A stretch of 50,936 nt of DNA, taken from the NCBI GenBank assembly GCA_020627885.1, contig JAHDGB010000002.1:1-50936 (forward strand), in the 5' to 3' direction. Shown here one piece after another: positions 37,276 to 46,633 of this stretch (positions are counted from its first letter, which is position 1; each line of letters starts with the position of its first letter). Under the pieces are notes generated by a model. That model searched no databases. It saw only the letters and a program-made list of their open reading frames with translations, and was not told the origin of the DNA. The stretch comes from Flavobacteriaceae bacterium (lineage in GTDB: Bacteria; Bacteroidota; Bacteroidia; Flavobacteriales; Flavobacteriaceae). Made by a program: the position numbers and the translations under genes.

Positions 37276-37590
37276 TTAGTATGGTTTCGGTATTTTTTTT
37301 CTTTTAATAGTTTTTTTTCGTTTTTGAAATATGCTTTTATTAATACGATAATGCAATTTTTTTTTAGAAACGGCACTATAATCAGTAGCATTTAATTCAG
37401 CTATTTTATTTACTGCTATACTATTATCACTAAGTTTTTTAGTGCTTTTACTTTTATACTTAATCGTATCATTAAAAACCAATGATGATGTTTGTATGGA
37501 TTTTACCTCTACTATGCCTCCATTTTGACTATACAAATGGTTTATAGTAAAGTAAAAAAATAGTATTAATATAAAGAGTGTCTTTTTCAT
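37276..37590 (-). CDS. Small secreted protein with basic C-terminus
   Basis: A 104-aa ORF with a convincing signal peptide MKKTLFILILFFYFTINHLYSQ (cleavage after SQ or YSQ likely). The mature protein of about 82 residues is Ser/Lys-rich and ends in a very basic tail (KRKKTIKRKKIPKPY). No domain is recognised. It stands alone between two non-coding stretches, so support comes only from the signal peptide and base composition. Confidence 0.65.
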   Translation of the reverse strand: MKKTLFILILFFYFTINHLYSQNGGIVEVKSIQTSSLVFNDTIKYKSKSTKKLSDNSIAVNKIAELNATDYSAVSKKKLHYRINKSIFQKRKKTIKRKKIPKPY

Positions 37591-37689
37591 GTGTTTTTGT
37601 TCTTAAAAGACAAAACGCTTTTAAGTCTTTTTCATAATATTAATAATTCGGTTTATTTATAAAATGATAAATTGTGCTTTTAATATAAA

Positions 37690-37716
37690 ACAAATACGAG
37701 CTAGCATCGTATTTGT
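37690..37716 (-). terminator. Candidate terminator downstream of sulP
   Basis: A perfect 10-bp stem with a 7-nt loop. On the minus strand it is followed by TTTTATATT. It lies 283 bp past the sulP stop, so it is a weaker assignment than the others. Confidence 0.5.
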
Positions 37717-37803
37717 TCTTTCAACACAACCAATCAATAAATCATTTTATTTTTTGTTTTGGCAAATGTAAGGCCTTGTTTAAGGTAAAAACAAGAAGAG
37801 CAT

Positions 37804-37825
37804 GTCCAAATTCATGAATTTAGAC
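37804..37825. repeat. Palindrome GTCCAAATTC-AT-GAATTTAGAC, copy 2
   Basis: Near-perfect inverted repeat with one mismatch (A for G in the right arm), matching copy 1 at 10-31 at 20 of 22 positions. See copy 1. Confidence 0.5.
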
Positions 37826-37998
37826 TACCAATTCATGAGTTTTTAAAAATTGTTTTTAAGTTAAACGTTGTGAACATTGAGATTACAGCCATTTTTGATG
37901 AAAAACGCATTTTTTAAGAATGACTTATGTAAATGATAAAAAAAAGCCTTTAAGATCGTTTTTAACTTGTAATTATTTAAATAAACACGTTTTAGGGC

Positions 37999-40197
37999 TT
38001 AATTTAATACCATTTGCAAGCGTTTACCAAAATCTAAAAGTGCTTTTATTTCTTTAATACTCGCTAAACGTTCTTTGCCAAAAATTAAAAGACTATGACC
38101 ATTAGATTCTACGTGGTAATATGGATTACTTTCAAAAAATTGAGTAATTTCTTTATTGAAAAACACCTTAATTTTCTCTTCATCTTCACCTAAAAGGTAA
38201 AAATGTTTTGAAAAATCATTGTCCTCTTGTATAATAATATCCTTAAACCCTGCAAAAGCATAGACTTTCTCTAAAAATCCTTCGCGATCGAGAGTAAATT
38301 CTGGAATTTTTTTATCGAGTTTAATGTGAAGCATCGTAGAGCGTATAACTTCTTTAGCTATAAACTCTCCCTCCGAAAACTCTATATCAAACAAATTTAA
38401 AGGCTTTTCTTTATTAGATACTTGGTTGTATATGTAGTTAATTTTTTTGGTTTTAAAAAACAGGTAATTGTTTAAAAAATGAGTGTCTTTTTGTTTTTTA
38501 GAATTGTAGTTTAAATTATGAAAACTCTTCCCCAAAACAGCCATATTTTTCTGTCTTTTAGTAAGATTGTTTTTAATAATATTTGGCACTGGGAGTAATC
38601 GTCTTAATGCAAAAGGGTGTTTAGAATCGGTATCATGCATTTCTAACCCAACAACATCTAAATGCCCTCCTCGTTTAGAAAACAATTCACGATAACTATT
38701 AAGACTCTCCATAACAGTATGGTCTACGAATTCGCATAAAGAAAAATCGATAATAACATCATTGTCTTCTGAAATAGCATCTAACTTATCTTTAAGCTTA
38801 TAAAAATTTAAGAAACTACAAAAATGCTTTACACTAATATAATAGTCGTTTTGAGCACCTTCTTCTGCATACATTAAAACATTAGGTTTTAAAACGTTTC
38901 GAAAAAATATAGAAAAACTATTATTAATTATAATATGGATAATGAAGGTTATAATAACTCCGGAGGCAATTCCTGTTATTAACCCCACCTTAAGGGTAAC
39001 TATAAGTGTTACGAAAAAAATAACAAGTTGTTCTTTACCTATTGAAAAAATATTCCTGATTGTTAAAGGTGAAGCAAGTTTGTATCCCGTATATACTAAT
39101 ATAGCCATTAATGCTGGTAAAGGAATTCGAGTTAATTGAGAGCTAAATAATACTATAAAAATGACTAAAAAAGTAGCGTGAAAAAAGTTAGCCGAGCGGT
39201 TACTTCCTCCATTATTGACATTTACAGAGCTTCGTGCAATTACAGTTACTACATTTAATCCTCCAAGAAAACCACTTCCAATAGTAGCCAATCCAAGAGC
39301 TTTTAAATCTCTATTAACATTAGAACGTCGTTTGTCTGGATCTAATTTATCCACAGCTTTAATACTTAAAAGCGACTCTATACTTGCTATAAGAGTTAGC
39401 GCTAATACGCTTGTCCAAAAGGGAAAAGTTCCTGTTTTACTAAAATTTATTGTTGGTAGCTGATTAATAATTTCTGAAAATTCAGGAATACCAGATATCA
39501 TATATTGAGATGAAATGGGGTTTTTTTTAAGTGCAATTAACTCAAAATAATAACTAATGGCTATAGAAATAATTACAATCCACATTGGAGCTGGTATTAA
39601 TTGCAGATATTTGTTCCTTAATTTTGAATAGAACATCATAATAGCAAAACTTAAAACACCAACAATAGCAGCATAAATTAAACCTTCATTGGTATAATAA
39701 ATAGCATCTCTAATTGTAAAAGGAATTTCTAATAAATAATCTATAGTATCTTCTCGTTTAATTTTATGGGCCAACATAATATGAAACTGTTTCCCTAAGA
39801 TAATAAGACCAATAGCAGCCAACATGCCTTGAATAGCTGAAGAAGGAAAGAAGTCGGCTAATTTTCCTAACCTTAAAAAACCAAGAATCGATAATAAAGC
39901 GCCAGAGCAAATAATTGCTGCATAGGCGCTTTCAATACCTAATGTCGTTATTGTTACCAAAAGAACCCCAACTAAACCATTACCAGGACCAGAAATAGTA
40001 ACATGGCTTCCGCCCAATATAGAAACAGTTATGCCTCCAACTACTGCAGCAATAATACCAGCAATTGGCGGTGCATCGCTAGCCATAGCTAAACCCAAAC
40101 CTAAAGGCAAAGCAATAAGACTAACAACAAAACCTGAAAAAATATTTTTAGGTAGTGCTTTAAAAAAACTAACGTTGTTATTTTTTTTAGTGCTCAT
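37999..40197 (-). CDS. SulP family anion transporter with STAS domain
   Basis: A 732-aa inner-membrane transporter of the SulP/SLC26 family for sulfate, bicarbonate or similar anions. The membrane domain (residues 10-420) opens with GFVVSLIALPLGLGLAMASDAPP, GGSHVTISGPG is the family signature and about 12 helices follow. A STAS domain is near residues 450-540 (VIIDFSLCEFVDHTVMESLNSY). The remaining 170 residues form a cytosolic extension (KIPEFTLDREGF, DFSKHFYLLGEDE, YHVESNGHSLLIF) known from Bacteroidota SulP proteins. Its start overlaps the stop of the upstream tandem universal stress protein as ATGA, so the two are coupled. Confidence 0.92.
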   Translation of the reverse strand: MSTKKNNNVSFFKALPKNIFSGFVVSLIALPLGLGLAMASDAPPIAGIIAAVVGGITVSILGGSHVTISGPGNGLVGVLLVTITTLGIESAYAAIICSGALLSILGFLRLGKLADFFPSSAIQGMLAAIGLIILGKQFHIMLAHKIKREDTIDYLLEIPFTIRDAIYYTNEGLIYAAIVGVLSFAIMMFYSKLRNKYLQLIPAPMWIVIISIAISYYFELIALKKNPISSQYMISGIPEFSEIINQLPTINFSKTGTFPFWTSVLALTLIASIESLLSIKAVDKLDPDKRRSNVNRDLKALGLATIGSGFLGGLNVVTVIARSSVNVNNGGSNRSANFFHATFLVIFIVLFSSQLTRIPLPALMAILVYTGYKLASPLTIRNIFSIGKEQLVIFFVTLIVTLKVGLITGIASGVIITFIIHIIINNSFSIFFRNVLKPNVLMYAEEGAQNDYYISVKHFCSFLNFYKLKDKLDAISEDNDVIIDFSLCEFVDHTVMESLNSYRELFSKRGGHLDVVGLEMHDTDSKHPFALRRLLPVPNIIKNNLTKRQKNMAVLGKSFHNLNYNSKKQKDTHFLNNYLFFKTKKINYIYNQVSNKEKPLNLFDIEFSEGEFIAKEVIRSTMLHIKLDKKIPEFTLDREGFLEKVYAFAGFKDIIIQEDNDFSKHFYLLGEDEEKIKVFFNKEITQFFESNPYYHVESNGHSLLIFGKERLASIKEIKALLDFGKRLQMVLN

Positions 40198-41123
40198 TGA
40201 ATTATTAATACATCTGTTGGTAATTCTGTTAAAATATGCTCAATATCATGAGGAAATAAACGGTCCCAAAACGACATTTTTGCAGGGGCATTCATAACTA
40301 ATAAATCCGCCCTAGATATTTGAGCATAATGCCCTATAGAATACCCTCTTTTACCAAAAATAGGTTGTGATTTTATTGAAATGTTCTCAATGTATTCTTT
40401 AGGAATATCGTCTATAATATGTTTAACCCTTGTGTTTTCTCGCAATCTAATACGCTCTTTAATAATGGTTGCCTTTCTAAGAGACTTATCGTCGTCGATC
40501 TTAATGGCGACTTGGTTTTGCGTAATCTCTTCTACTATTGTTATTTTTTCAGCATTAAGTTGTTTCCCTACATAAAAAGCAGAACTAATAGTTTGTATTG
40601 TTTTTGAGTCTTCTAGTCCATTAACAACAATGTGTTTACAAGGAATACGGTTAATTGAAGGGTTTGTAAGTAATAAAATAGAACACTTAGCTCGCCTAGT
40701 AATTTTTCGCGCAATAGAACCTAAATAATATTTCACGAAATTTTCACGTTTTAATGCTCCTAAAATTAAGAGTTCAACCTTTTTTTCTTCAGCAGAAGAT
40801 AAAATAACATCTACTGGTTTACCTGTTTTGAATACAACTTCATAATTTAGGCTGTCTTTTTTAAACGTATTGAGAATAATTTTCAGTGTTTTTATTTTGT
40901 CTTCAGATTGCTCTCCAACATGAATTAAAACCAATTTCGATTTAAAAAACAGCGCTAGTCTAGACGCTTCATACAAGTTAGGCTTTAAATTTGGAGAAAA
41001 AGCAACTCCAATTCCTAAAACATTAAATGGTTTTATAGACACTTCGTTTATCTTCAAAAATTTTGGAAGGGAAGATACTCTTTTTATAAAAATTTTATGC
41101 TCAATAGAGTTAGATTTTAACAA
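40194..41123 (-). CDS. Universal stress protein (tandem domain)
   Basis: A 309-aa protein with two Usp domains. The first (residues 30-160) has FNVLGIGVAFSPN and, near its end, LGSIARKITRRAKCSILLL, which fits the ATP-binding G-x2-G-type segment in degenerate form. The second (residues 165-309) ends TELPTDVLIIQ. Translation is coupled to the SulP gene by the ATGA overlap, suggesting it regulates or reports on that transporter. Its start is 32 bp from the divergent antiporter start. The two-domain call is by strand pattern; function is inferred from the neighbours. Confidence 0.87.
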   Translation of the reverse strand: MLKSNSIEHKIFIKRVSSLPKFLKINEVSIKPFNVLGIGVAFSPNLKPNLYEASRLALFFKSKLVLIHVGEQSEDKIKTLKIILNTFKKDSLNYEVVFKTGKPVDVILSSAEEKKVELLILGALKRENFVKYYLGSIARKITRRAKCSILLLTNPSINRIPCKHIVVNGLEDSKTIQTISSAFYVGKQLNAEKITIVEEITQNQVAIKIDDDKSLRKATIIKERIRLRENTRVKHIIDDIPKEYIENISIKSQPIFGKRGYSIGHYAQISRADLLVMNAPAKMSFWDRLFPHDIEHILTELPTDVLIIQ

Positions 41124-41155
41124 AATGATTAATTTCCATGAAAAAATAAAATAGA

Positions 41156-42991
41156 ATGTTAGAATTAGCTGGGATTATTATTTTAGGAATATTAGCACAA
41201 TGGGTCGCTTGGAAGTTTAAAATACCTGCCATCTTACCATTAATATTAATAGGGTTATTAGTGGGCCCAGTTGCTGCAGAGTTCCTAAGTCAAGATGGCA
41301 CTAAATGGATAGAGCCTATATGGAATGGAAACGAAGGTTTATTTCCTGGTGAAAGTTTATTCTACTTTGTATCATTAGCCATTAGTATTATTCTTTTTGA
41401 AGGTGGGTTAACATTAAAAATGAGTGAAATTAAAAATGTTGGACCTGTTATAAGTAAATTAATCTCACTAGGGTCACTTGTAACTTTTTTGGGAGCAGGA
41501 ATAGCTGCTTATTATATTTTTGGTCTAAGTTGGAAAATTTCATTTTTATTCTCTGGTCTAATAATTGTAACAGGACCAACAGTGATTACTCCAATTTTAC
41601 GTAATATTCCGCTTAAAAAAGACATTTCGGCTGTTTTAAAATGGGAAGGCATTTTAATAGATCCAATAGGCGCTTTGGTTGCCGTCTTGGTATTCGAATT
41701 TATTAGTGTAGATGCAGGAGGAGAATTCACAATAACTGCTTTAATAGAGTTTGGAAAAATTATATTATTTGGAGCTACTTTTGGATTTACCTTTGCTCAT
41801 TCTATGAATTTTATAATTAACAAAAAATGGGTGCCACACTACCTTTTAAATGTATTTTCTTTAGCTGCTGTACTTGGTGTTTTTGTTTTGTCTGATGCTT
41901 TTGCGCACGAATCTGGCCTACTAGCAGTTGTGGTCATGGGTATGGTATTAGGAAACTCTGAATCTTCTTATATTAAAGAACTTTTATATTTTAAAGAGTC
42001 TTTAAGCGTATTGCTCATTTCAATACTCTTTATTTTGCTATCTGCTAATATTAATTTTGATGAGTTACTATTAATTTACAATTGGAAAACTGTTGCACTC
42101 TTTGCTGTTGTAATATTTATAGTTAGGCCGTTAGGTGTGTTTTTAAGCACTCGTGGTTCTTCCTTGAAACTAAAAGAAAAACTATTTATAAGTTGGGTAG
42201 GGCCAAGGGGAATTGTAGCAGCAGGTATTGCCTCTCTTTTTGGTTTAAAATTAGCAAAAAATGGTGTTCCAGGCGCAGAATACATAACCCCTCTAGTATT
42301 TGTAGTTGTATTGGGAACCGTATTATTAAATGCAACAACTGCGCGTTTATTTGCCAAATTAGTAGGTGTGTTTTTAACAAAAAGCAGTGGTATCTTAATC
42401 ATTGGGGCTTCAAAAGTATCTCGTATAATTGGAAATTATTTAGAATCTAATGGACGACATGTTGTACTCATTGACAGCAATCAAACTAATATTGAAAAAG
42501 CCAATGAATTAGGCTTAGAAGCCATAGCGACAAACATCTATTCTGATACACTAACAGACAATATTGAATTAAACGATATAGGCTATCTAATGGCGCTTAC
42601 AGGGAATACAGAAATTAATAAATATGCTATTAACAAGTTTAAAGATCAATTTGGTGAAAACGGAGCATTTAGATTGGTATCTACCAAAGAAATGAAAGAT
42701 AATAAAAATAACCCTAAAGAAGGTTTATTTTCTCATACCGATGATTATATTCGTTTAACTGAGGTTGTTAAAAAACACCCAACTATACAGGAAATAGTGT
42801 TAATTGATAAAGCCCATTATAACCGTTTAATTCAAGTTACAAATAATGATATAAATACCATTCCATTATTTATAAAAGACCTTGATGGAGAGTTTCATAT
42901 CATTTCTTCATATAACACAGAAGTAGAAACAATAAAGAAAGGCTATTCCTTGGTTTACATTGGAAAACAAATAGATATTAACACCAATTAA
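41156..42991 (+). CDS. Cation:proton antiporter with RCK/TrkA-N domain
   Basis: A 611-aa monovalent-cation/H+ antiporter of the CPA1 (NhaP/YbaL-like) kind. About 12 membrane helices fill residues 1-410, including KIPAILPLILIGLLVGP, the ion-site segment around GILIDPIGALVAVL, and SWVGPRGIVAAGIASL. A TrkA-N/RCK-type nucleotide-binding domain follows (ILIIGASKVSRIIGNYLESNG, about residue 415 on), with a C-terminal part that may be TrkA-C-like. It is divergent from the coupled Usp-SulP pair with only 32 bp between start codons, so the two promoters must overlap one another's 5' regions. The ion carried is unknown. Confidence 0.92.
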   Translation: MLELAGIIILGILAQWVAWKFKIPAILPLILIGLLVGPVAAEFLSQDGTKWIEPIWNGNEGLFPGESLFYFVSLAISIILFEGGLTLKMSEIKNVGPVISKLISLGSLVTFLGAGIAAYYIFGLSWKISFLFSGLIIVTGPTVITPILRNIPLKKDISAVLKWEGILIDPIGALVAVLVFEFISVDAGGEFTITALIEFGKIILFGATFGFTFAHSMNFIINKKWVPHYLLNVFSLAAVLGVFVLSDAFAHESGLLAVVVMGMVLGNSESSYIKELLYFKESLSVLLISILFILLSANINFDELLLIYNWKTVALFAVVIFIVRPLGVFLSTRGSSLKLKEKLFISWVGPRGIVAAGIASLFGLKLAKNGVPGAEYITPLVFVVVLGTVLLNATTARLFAKLVGVFLTKSSGILIIGASKVSRIIGNYLESNGRHVVLIDSNQTNIEKANELGLEAIATNIYSDTLTDNIELNDIGYLMALTGNTEINKYAINKFKDQFGENGAFRLVSTKEMKDNKNNPKEGLFSHTDDYIRLTEVVKKHPTIQEIVLIDKAHYNRLIQVTNNDINTIPLFIKDLDGEFHIISSYNTEVETIKKGYSLVYIGKQIDINTN

Positions 42992-43119
42992 AAAAAATAA
43001 CGTCTTCTTTTTATAGAAGGAAAACACACCTTCAACTTCTTTTTAACCCGGTTTATCAGAATTGACTATAATACTTTAAACAAAAGCGACACCTTCGTAT
43101 TGTCAAAAAAACGAACAAT

Positions 43120-45486
43120 ATGAATTTTAAAATCAACACTTTTATTACCCTTTTCTTGTTAGTATTCTCATCAAATGCTCAAAACACAATAAAAGGAATA
43201 ATTACTGAAGCTCCAGAAGCAGCACTTCCATTTGCTAATATTATTTTACATGAAGTTGATAATGAAATACCTATTACAGGTGTAATTAGTAATGACGATG
43301 GAAATTATATTTTTGAAGCCATAAAAGATGGAAACTATTGGATAGAAGTTTCTATGCTGGGTTTTCAAACCGAAAAAACAGAACCTTTCAATCTTAAAAC
43401 AACAACCAAAATTCTTGACTTTACTTTAAAAGAAGAAGCGCAAGCCCTTGGGGAAGTTGTTATAAAAACAAAGCGCCCAGTAATACGACAAACGGCTGAA
43501 AAACTGATTGTCGATTTAGAAAAGTCTGAATTGATAAACACCAACTTACAAGACGTTATGAAACGTGTTCCTGGAATTATAGTAACCAACAATGGTATAA
43601 GCTATGCTGGGCAAAATAATGTTCGTATTCTTATTAACGGGAAAACTACAGATTATATGGACATGGACACCTTACTAAGAGATATGCCTGCTAATAATAT
43701 AGCTCGTGTAGAATTAATAGAGCAGCCTGGCGCAGAATATGATGCCGAAGGTTCTGGGCCTATTATAAACATAATTTTAAAGAAAAATGTACAATTAGGA
43801 ACGCATGGAAATATTACAACCTGGGTAGGAGAAGATGAAGGTATTGAGTATGGCACAAGTGCTTCTATAGCAAGTTATAAAAACAAGTTAAATTGGCAAG
43901 CTGGCTTAGGGTTTTCAAACCCTACTTGGAGAGAAGACTTATTTATTAAACGAAGTGTTGATAACGAAGTGTACGACCAAGTAACAATATCTCCTTATGA
44001 TCCAAAACGAATAAATGCAAGTGCCAGTATAGATTACTATATAACTAACGAACACTCAATAGGTCTTGGAACACGAAGAAATACAACCAAATCTGATAGG
44101 GTTTCTACCAGTTCTACTGCAATTAGTAATGACACTGAAACGAATACATTATTGTCTCAAAATAGTTTTGATCGTGATCAAGTAGTATTTAACATTAACC
44201 CCTATTATGAGTTTAAAAATGAAAACCATAAACTCGTTGTCGATTTTAATTATGTAGATTATACAAACGATAATTTTAATACGCTTTCTGAGTTGCCTGG
44301 TAGTACAATTCCGTTTACGAGCCAACGCTACATACAAGATGGAAATTATGAAATAAAAACTTACAAGGCAGATTATTCTAGATTATTTTCAGACGATTTA
44401 AAATTAAGTGTAGGTAGCAAATATGCACAAGTAAATACCGATAGCGATTTACGTACTTTTTTACAAAACAATTCTGGAGGCTTCGATCTTATAACCAATC
44501 AAAGTAATCGTTTTTTAGTCGATGAAACTATTTTTGCAGCCTATTCTAAGCTTAACTTAACCAAAGGAAAATGGTCTTTCTCTGGTGGTTTAAGATATGA
44601 AGATAGTAATACAAAAGGCACCTCAACAACAACAAATGAAACTAGAGTACGTAAAATTTCTAAATTATTCCCAAGCGCATCATTAAGTAGAAAAATTAAC
44701 GAAAAGTTAGGAGCAAGTGTATCGTATAGCTACCGTATTCGCAGACCTAATTACAACTCACTAAACTCATTTGTTACATTTTACGACCCCTACTCGTCAG
44801 AGCAAGGAAACCCAAACTTAAAGCCATCGTTTACCAATAATTATCAGTTTAATTTAACATACGACAGTCAACCATTTTTTACTGTTGGGTATAGCGAAAC
44901 CAAAGATGATTTATTTGAGCTTATCACTCAAGACGATGCAAGCGCACAAATACAACGTTCTATCATAAATTTAACCGAGAGACAGAACTGGAATTTTAGA
45001 TTATTTGGCCCGTTAGATTTTATAAAAGGTGTGGAAGGTTTCACTGGTTTTATTGTTAATTATAACGATTTTCAGTCTAAAGGATTATCGCCAGAGTTAG
45101 ACCTTAACAAATGGAGTTTATTTTGGTTTACCCAAGCAAGTTATGAATTGCCCTGGAAAATTAATGCCGAGTTAGAAGGACATTATGGAACAGGAGCTTT
45201 AGAAGGCCAATTAGATGTAGAATGGCTGGCTGGGTTAAATTTTTCGTTTGGAAAAAAATTCTTTGATGATAAATTAAAAGTAAATTTAGGTTTCAACAAA
45301 ATGCTAAATAGAGGCTTTATAAGTACTGTTAATTACGATAATGTTTCTGCAAATATTAAGAGTATTGACTCCAGACAAAACATTCAATTAAAACTAACCT
45401 ATAGTTTTGGCTCTAAATTTAGTAAAAAGAAAAATAGAGGAAACGCATCTAAAGAGGAAGAAAACAGAATTGATGACAACAACTAG
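43120..45486 (+). CDS. TonB-dependent receptor-like outer-membrane beta-barrel protein
   Basis: A 788-aa outer-membrane protein. Signal peptide MNFKINTFITLFLLVFSSNA; a carboxypeptidase-regulatory-like beta-sandwich at residues 24-110; a plug-type domain (VMKRVPGIIVTNNG...VRILINGKTTDYMDMDTLLRDMPANNIARVELIEQPGAEYDAEGSGPIINIILKK pattern, in pieces); then a long barrel. It matches the outer membrane beta-barrel family that lacks a clear TonB box. The Lys/Asn/Asp-rich tail after the last strand (KNRGNASKEEENRIDDNN) is unusual. It is first of the four-gene cluster and its end overlaps the next gene's start by 14 bp. Confidence 0.9.
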   Translation: MNFKINTFITLFLLVFSSNAQNTIKGIITEAPEAALPFANIILHEVDNEIPITGVISNDDGNYIFEAIKDGNYWIEVSMLGFQTEKTEPFNLKTTTKILDFTLKEEAQALGEVVIKTKRPVIRQTAEKLIVDLEKSELINTNLQDVMKRVPGIIVTNNGISYAGQNNVRILINGKTTDYMDMDTLLRDMPANNIARVELIEQPGAEYDAEGSGPIINIILKKNVQLGTHGNITTWVGEDEGIEYGTSASIASYKNKLNWQAGLGFSNPTWREDLFIKRSVDNEVYDQVTISPYDPKRINASASIDYYITNEHSIGLGTRRNTTKSDRVSTSSTAISNDTETNTLLSQNSFDRDQVVFNINPYYEFKNENHKLVVDFNYVDYTNDNFNTLSELPGSTIPFTSQRYIQDGNYEIKTYKADYSRLFSDDLKLSVGSKYAQVNTDSDLRTFLQNNSGGFDLITNQSNRFLVDETIFAAYSKLNLTKGKWSFSGGLRYEDSNTKGTSTTTNETRVRKISKLFPSASLSRKINEKLGASVSYSYRIRRPNYNSLNSFVTFYDPYSSEQGNPNLKPSFTNNYQFNLTYDSQPFFTVGYSETKDDLFELITQDDASAQIQRSIINLTERQNWNFRLFGPLDFIKGVEGFTGFIVNYNDFQSKGLSPELDLNKWSLFWFTQASYELPWKINAELEGHYGTGALEGQLDVEWLAGLNFSFGKKFFDDKLKVNLGFNKMLNRGFISTVNYDNVSANIKSIDSRQNIQLKLTYSFGSKFSKKKNRGNASKEEENRIDDNN

Positions 45487-46633
45487 TTCTACAAAAATGG
45501 TATTAAGAGAAAATAAAACGATTACAGACTATCTATTTGTATTAGGATTACTATTACAGGTTGTCGCTCAAACATTATTTACTTTAACTAATAAATTTAA
45601 TCTTTTAGAACCTATTGATTTTATTCACTGGACTCTTTTAATTGGTGTTGTTTTAATTATTCCTGGAACATTAAGTTTTGTAAAAGGATTAACGTCTAAA
45701 ATTGGTGTCGTTATCGCTTTTATGGGGATTATTACTCAAATAGGAATGTGTGCTATCGACTTTGTATTATGGAGTTTTAAAGATAACTATGAAGCAAAAA
45801 ATGCATTATACGACCAATTGGTTAGCGAACCATCAATATGGCAAGTGTTTATTACTGTTGGGCCAGCACTTACATTTGTTGGTTTTGTAATTGTATCTTA
45901 TGCTTATTTTAAAAGTAATTTAAAAGGGTTTACCCTTCTTAACCTTGGCGCTATTCTAGTGGCAATAGGAGGGCTAATTTTTACAGATATGCTACTTATA
46001 AAAATTCTTGGGTACATTCTCTTTTCAGTTGGGGTATTAATGTTGTATTTTCAAAAAAAAGAAGACAAATTAAATCACAATAAGGCATATAATATCTTAT
46101 TTGTCATAGGTTTACTTTTTGAAATGGTTGGGCAAATTTTACTAGCTCCAGGAAATGATTTTGTTTATGCATTAAAACCTATCGATTTCGCCCATTGGTC
46201 TCTTCTTTTAGGCGCAGCATTAATGATGCCCAAAATAGTAAACTTCCCAAAAAAAATAATAACTTATATAGGTGCGCCAACAGCTTTAATTGGCGCTGTA
46301 TGCATTATAGGAATGTGCATATTAGATTTTATATGGTGGAATATGACTTTTCAAGAAATGAGAAACGAATTTGCAAGTCACATTTCTCAATTTCCTTCCA
46401 TATGGAAACCTTTTATTACTACTGGAACCAGTTTTTTGAATATTGGGTTGTTAATTCTTAGTTTAAATTACATTAAGCAAAACAAGCTGGCGTTTATACT
46501 TATAATTTTGGCTACCCTTATTATATTTGGAGGAAGGTTTATTCCTCATAGACTAATTCTAGTATATTTAATGACAGCAATTGGATTTGGAATAATATTC
46601 TTTTATAAAAAAACGGTTATAAATGAACACTAA
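45473..46633 (+). CDS. Internally duplicated integral membrane protein of unknown function
   Basis: A 386-aa protein from MTTTSSTKMV, the start that overlaps the barrel gene by 14 bp; Met at 45497 is an alternative that gives no overlap. About 10-12 membrane helices. The halves are clear repeats: EPIDFIHWTLLIG with KPIDFAHWSLLLG, IGMCAIDFVLW with IGMCILDFIWW, and PSIWQVFITVG with PSIWKPFITTG. No known transporter, kinase or protease motif is seen. It overlaps the downstream histidine kinase by 11 bp, so it should be made with it. The conserved His-Trp, Asp and Trp residues inside helices suggest a binding or conducting site, which is inference. Confidence 0.88.
   Translation: MTTTSSTKMVLRENKTITDYLFVLGLLLQVVAQTLFTLTNKFNLLEPIDFIHWTLLIGVVLIIPGTLSFVKGLTSKIGVVIAFMGIITQIGMCAIDFVLWSFKDNYEAKNALYDQLVSEPSIWQVFITVGPALTFVGFVIVSYAYFKSNLKGFTLLNLGAILVAIGGLIFTDMLLIKILGYILFSVGVLMLYFQKKEDKLNHNKAYNILFVIGLLFEMVGQILLAPGNDFVYALKPIDFAHWSLLLGAALMMPKIVNFPKKIITYIGAPTALIGAVCIIGMCILDFIWWNMTFQEMRNEFASHISQFPSIWKPFITTGTSFLNIGLLILSLNYIKQNKLAFILIILATLIIFGGRFIPHRLILVYLMTAIGFGIIFFYKKTVINEH

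Larger units (their letters stand above)
37591..37998. other. Non-coding stretch between SulP and the small secreted protein
   Basis: 408 bp without a plausible ORF. It contains a 10-bp-stem hairpin ACAAATACGA/TCGTATTTGT (37690-37716), probably the terminator of the usp-sulP transcript on the minus strand, and the second copy of the GTCCAAATTC palindrome (37804-37825). Confidence 0.65.

Noticed and set aside
42076-42402. 108-aa minus-strand ORF within the antiporter gene
   Set aside because: Mirror of a strongly coding region; antisense shadow ORFs of this size are common opposite membrane protein genes.
43001-43119. Hairpin CTTCTTTTTATAGAAG after the antiporter as a terminator
   Set aside because: Short, A/T-rich stem and no clear T-run; too weak to annotate.
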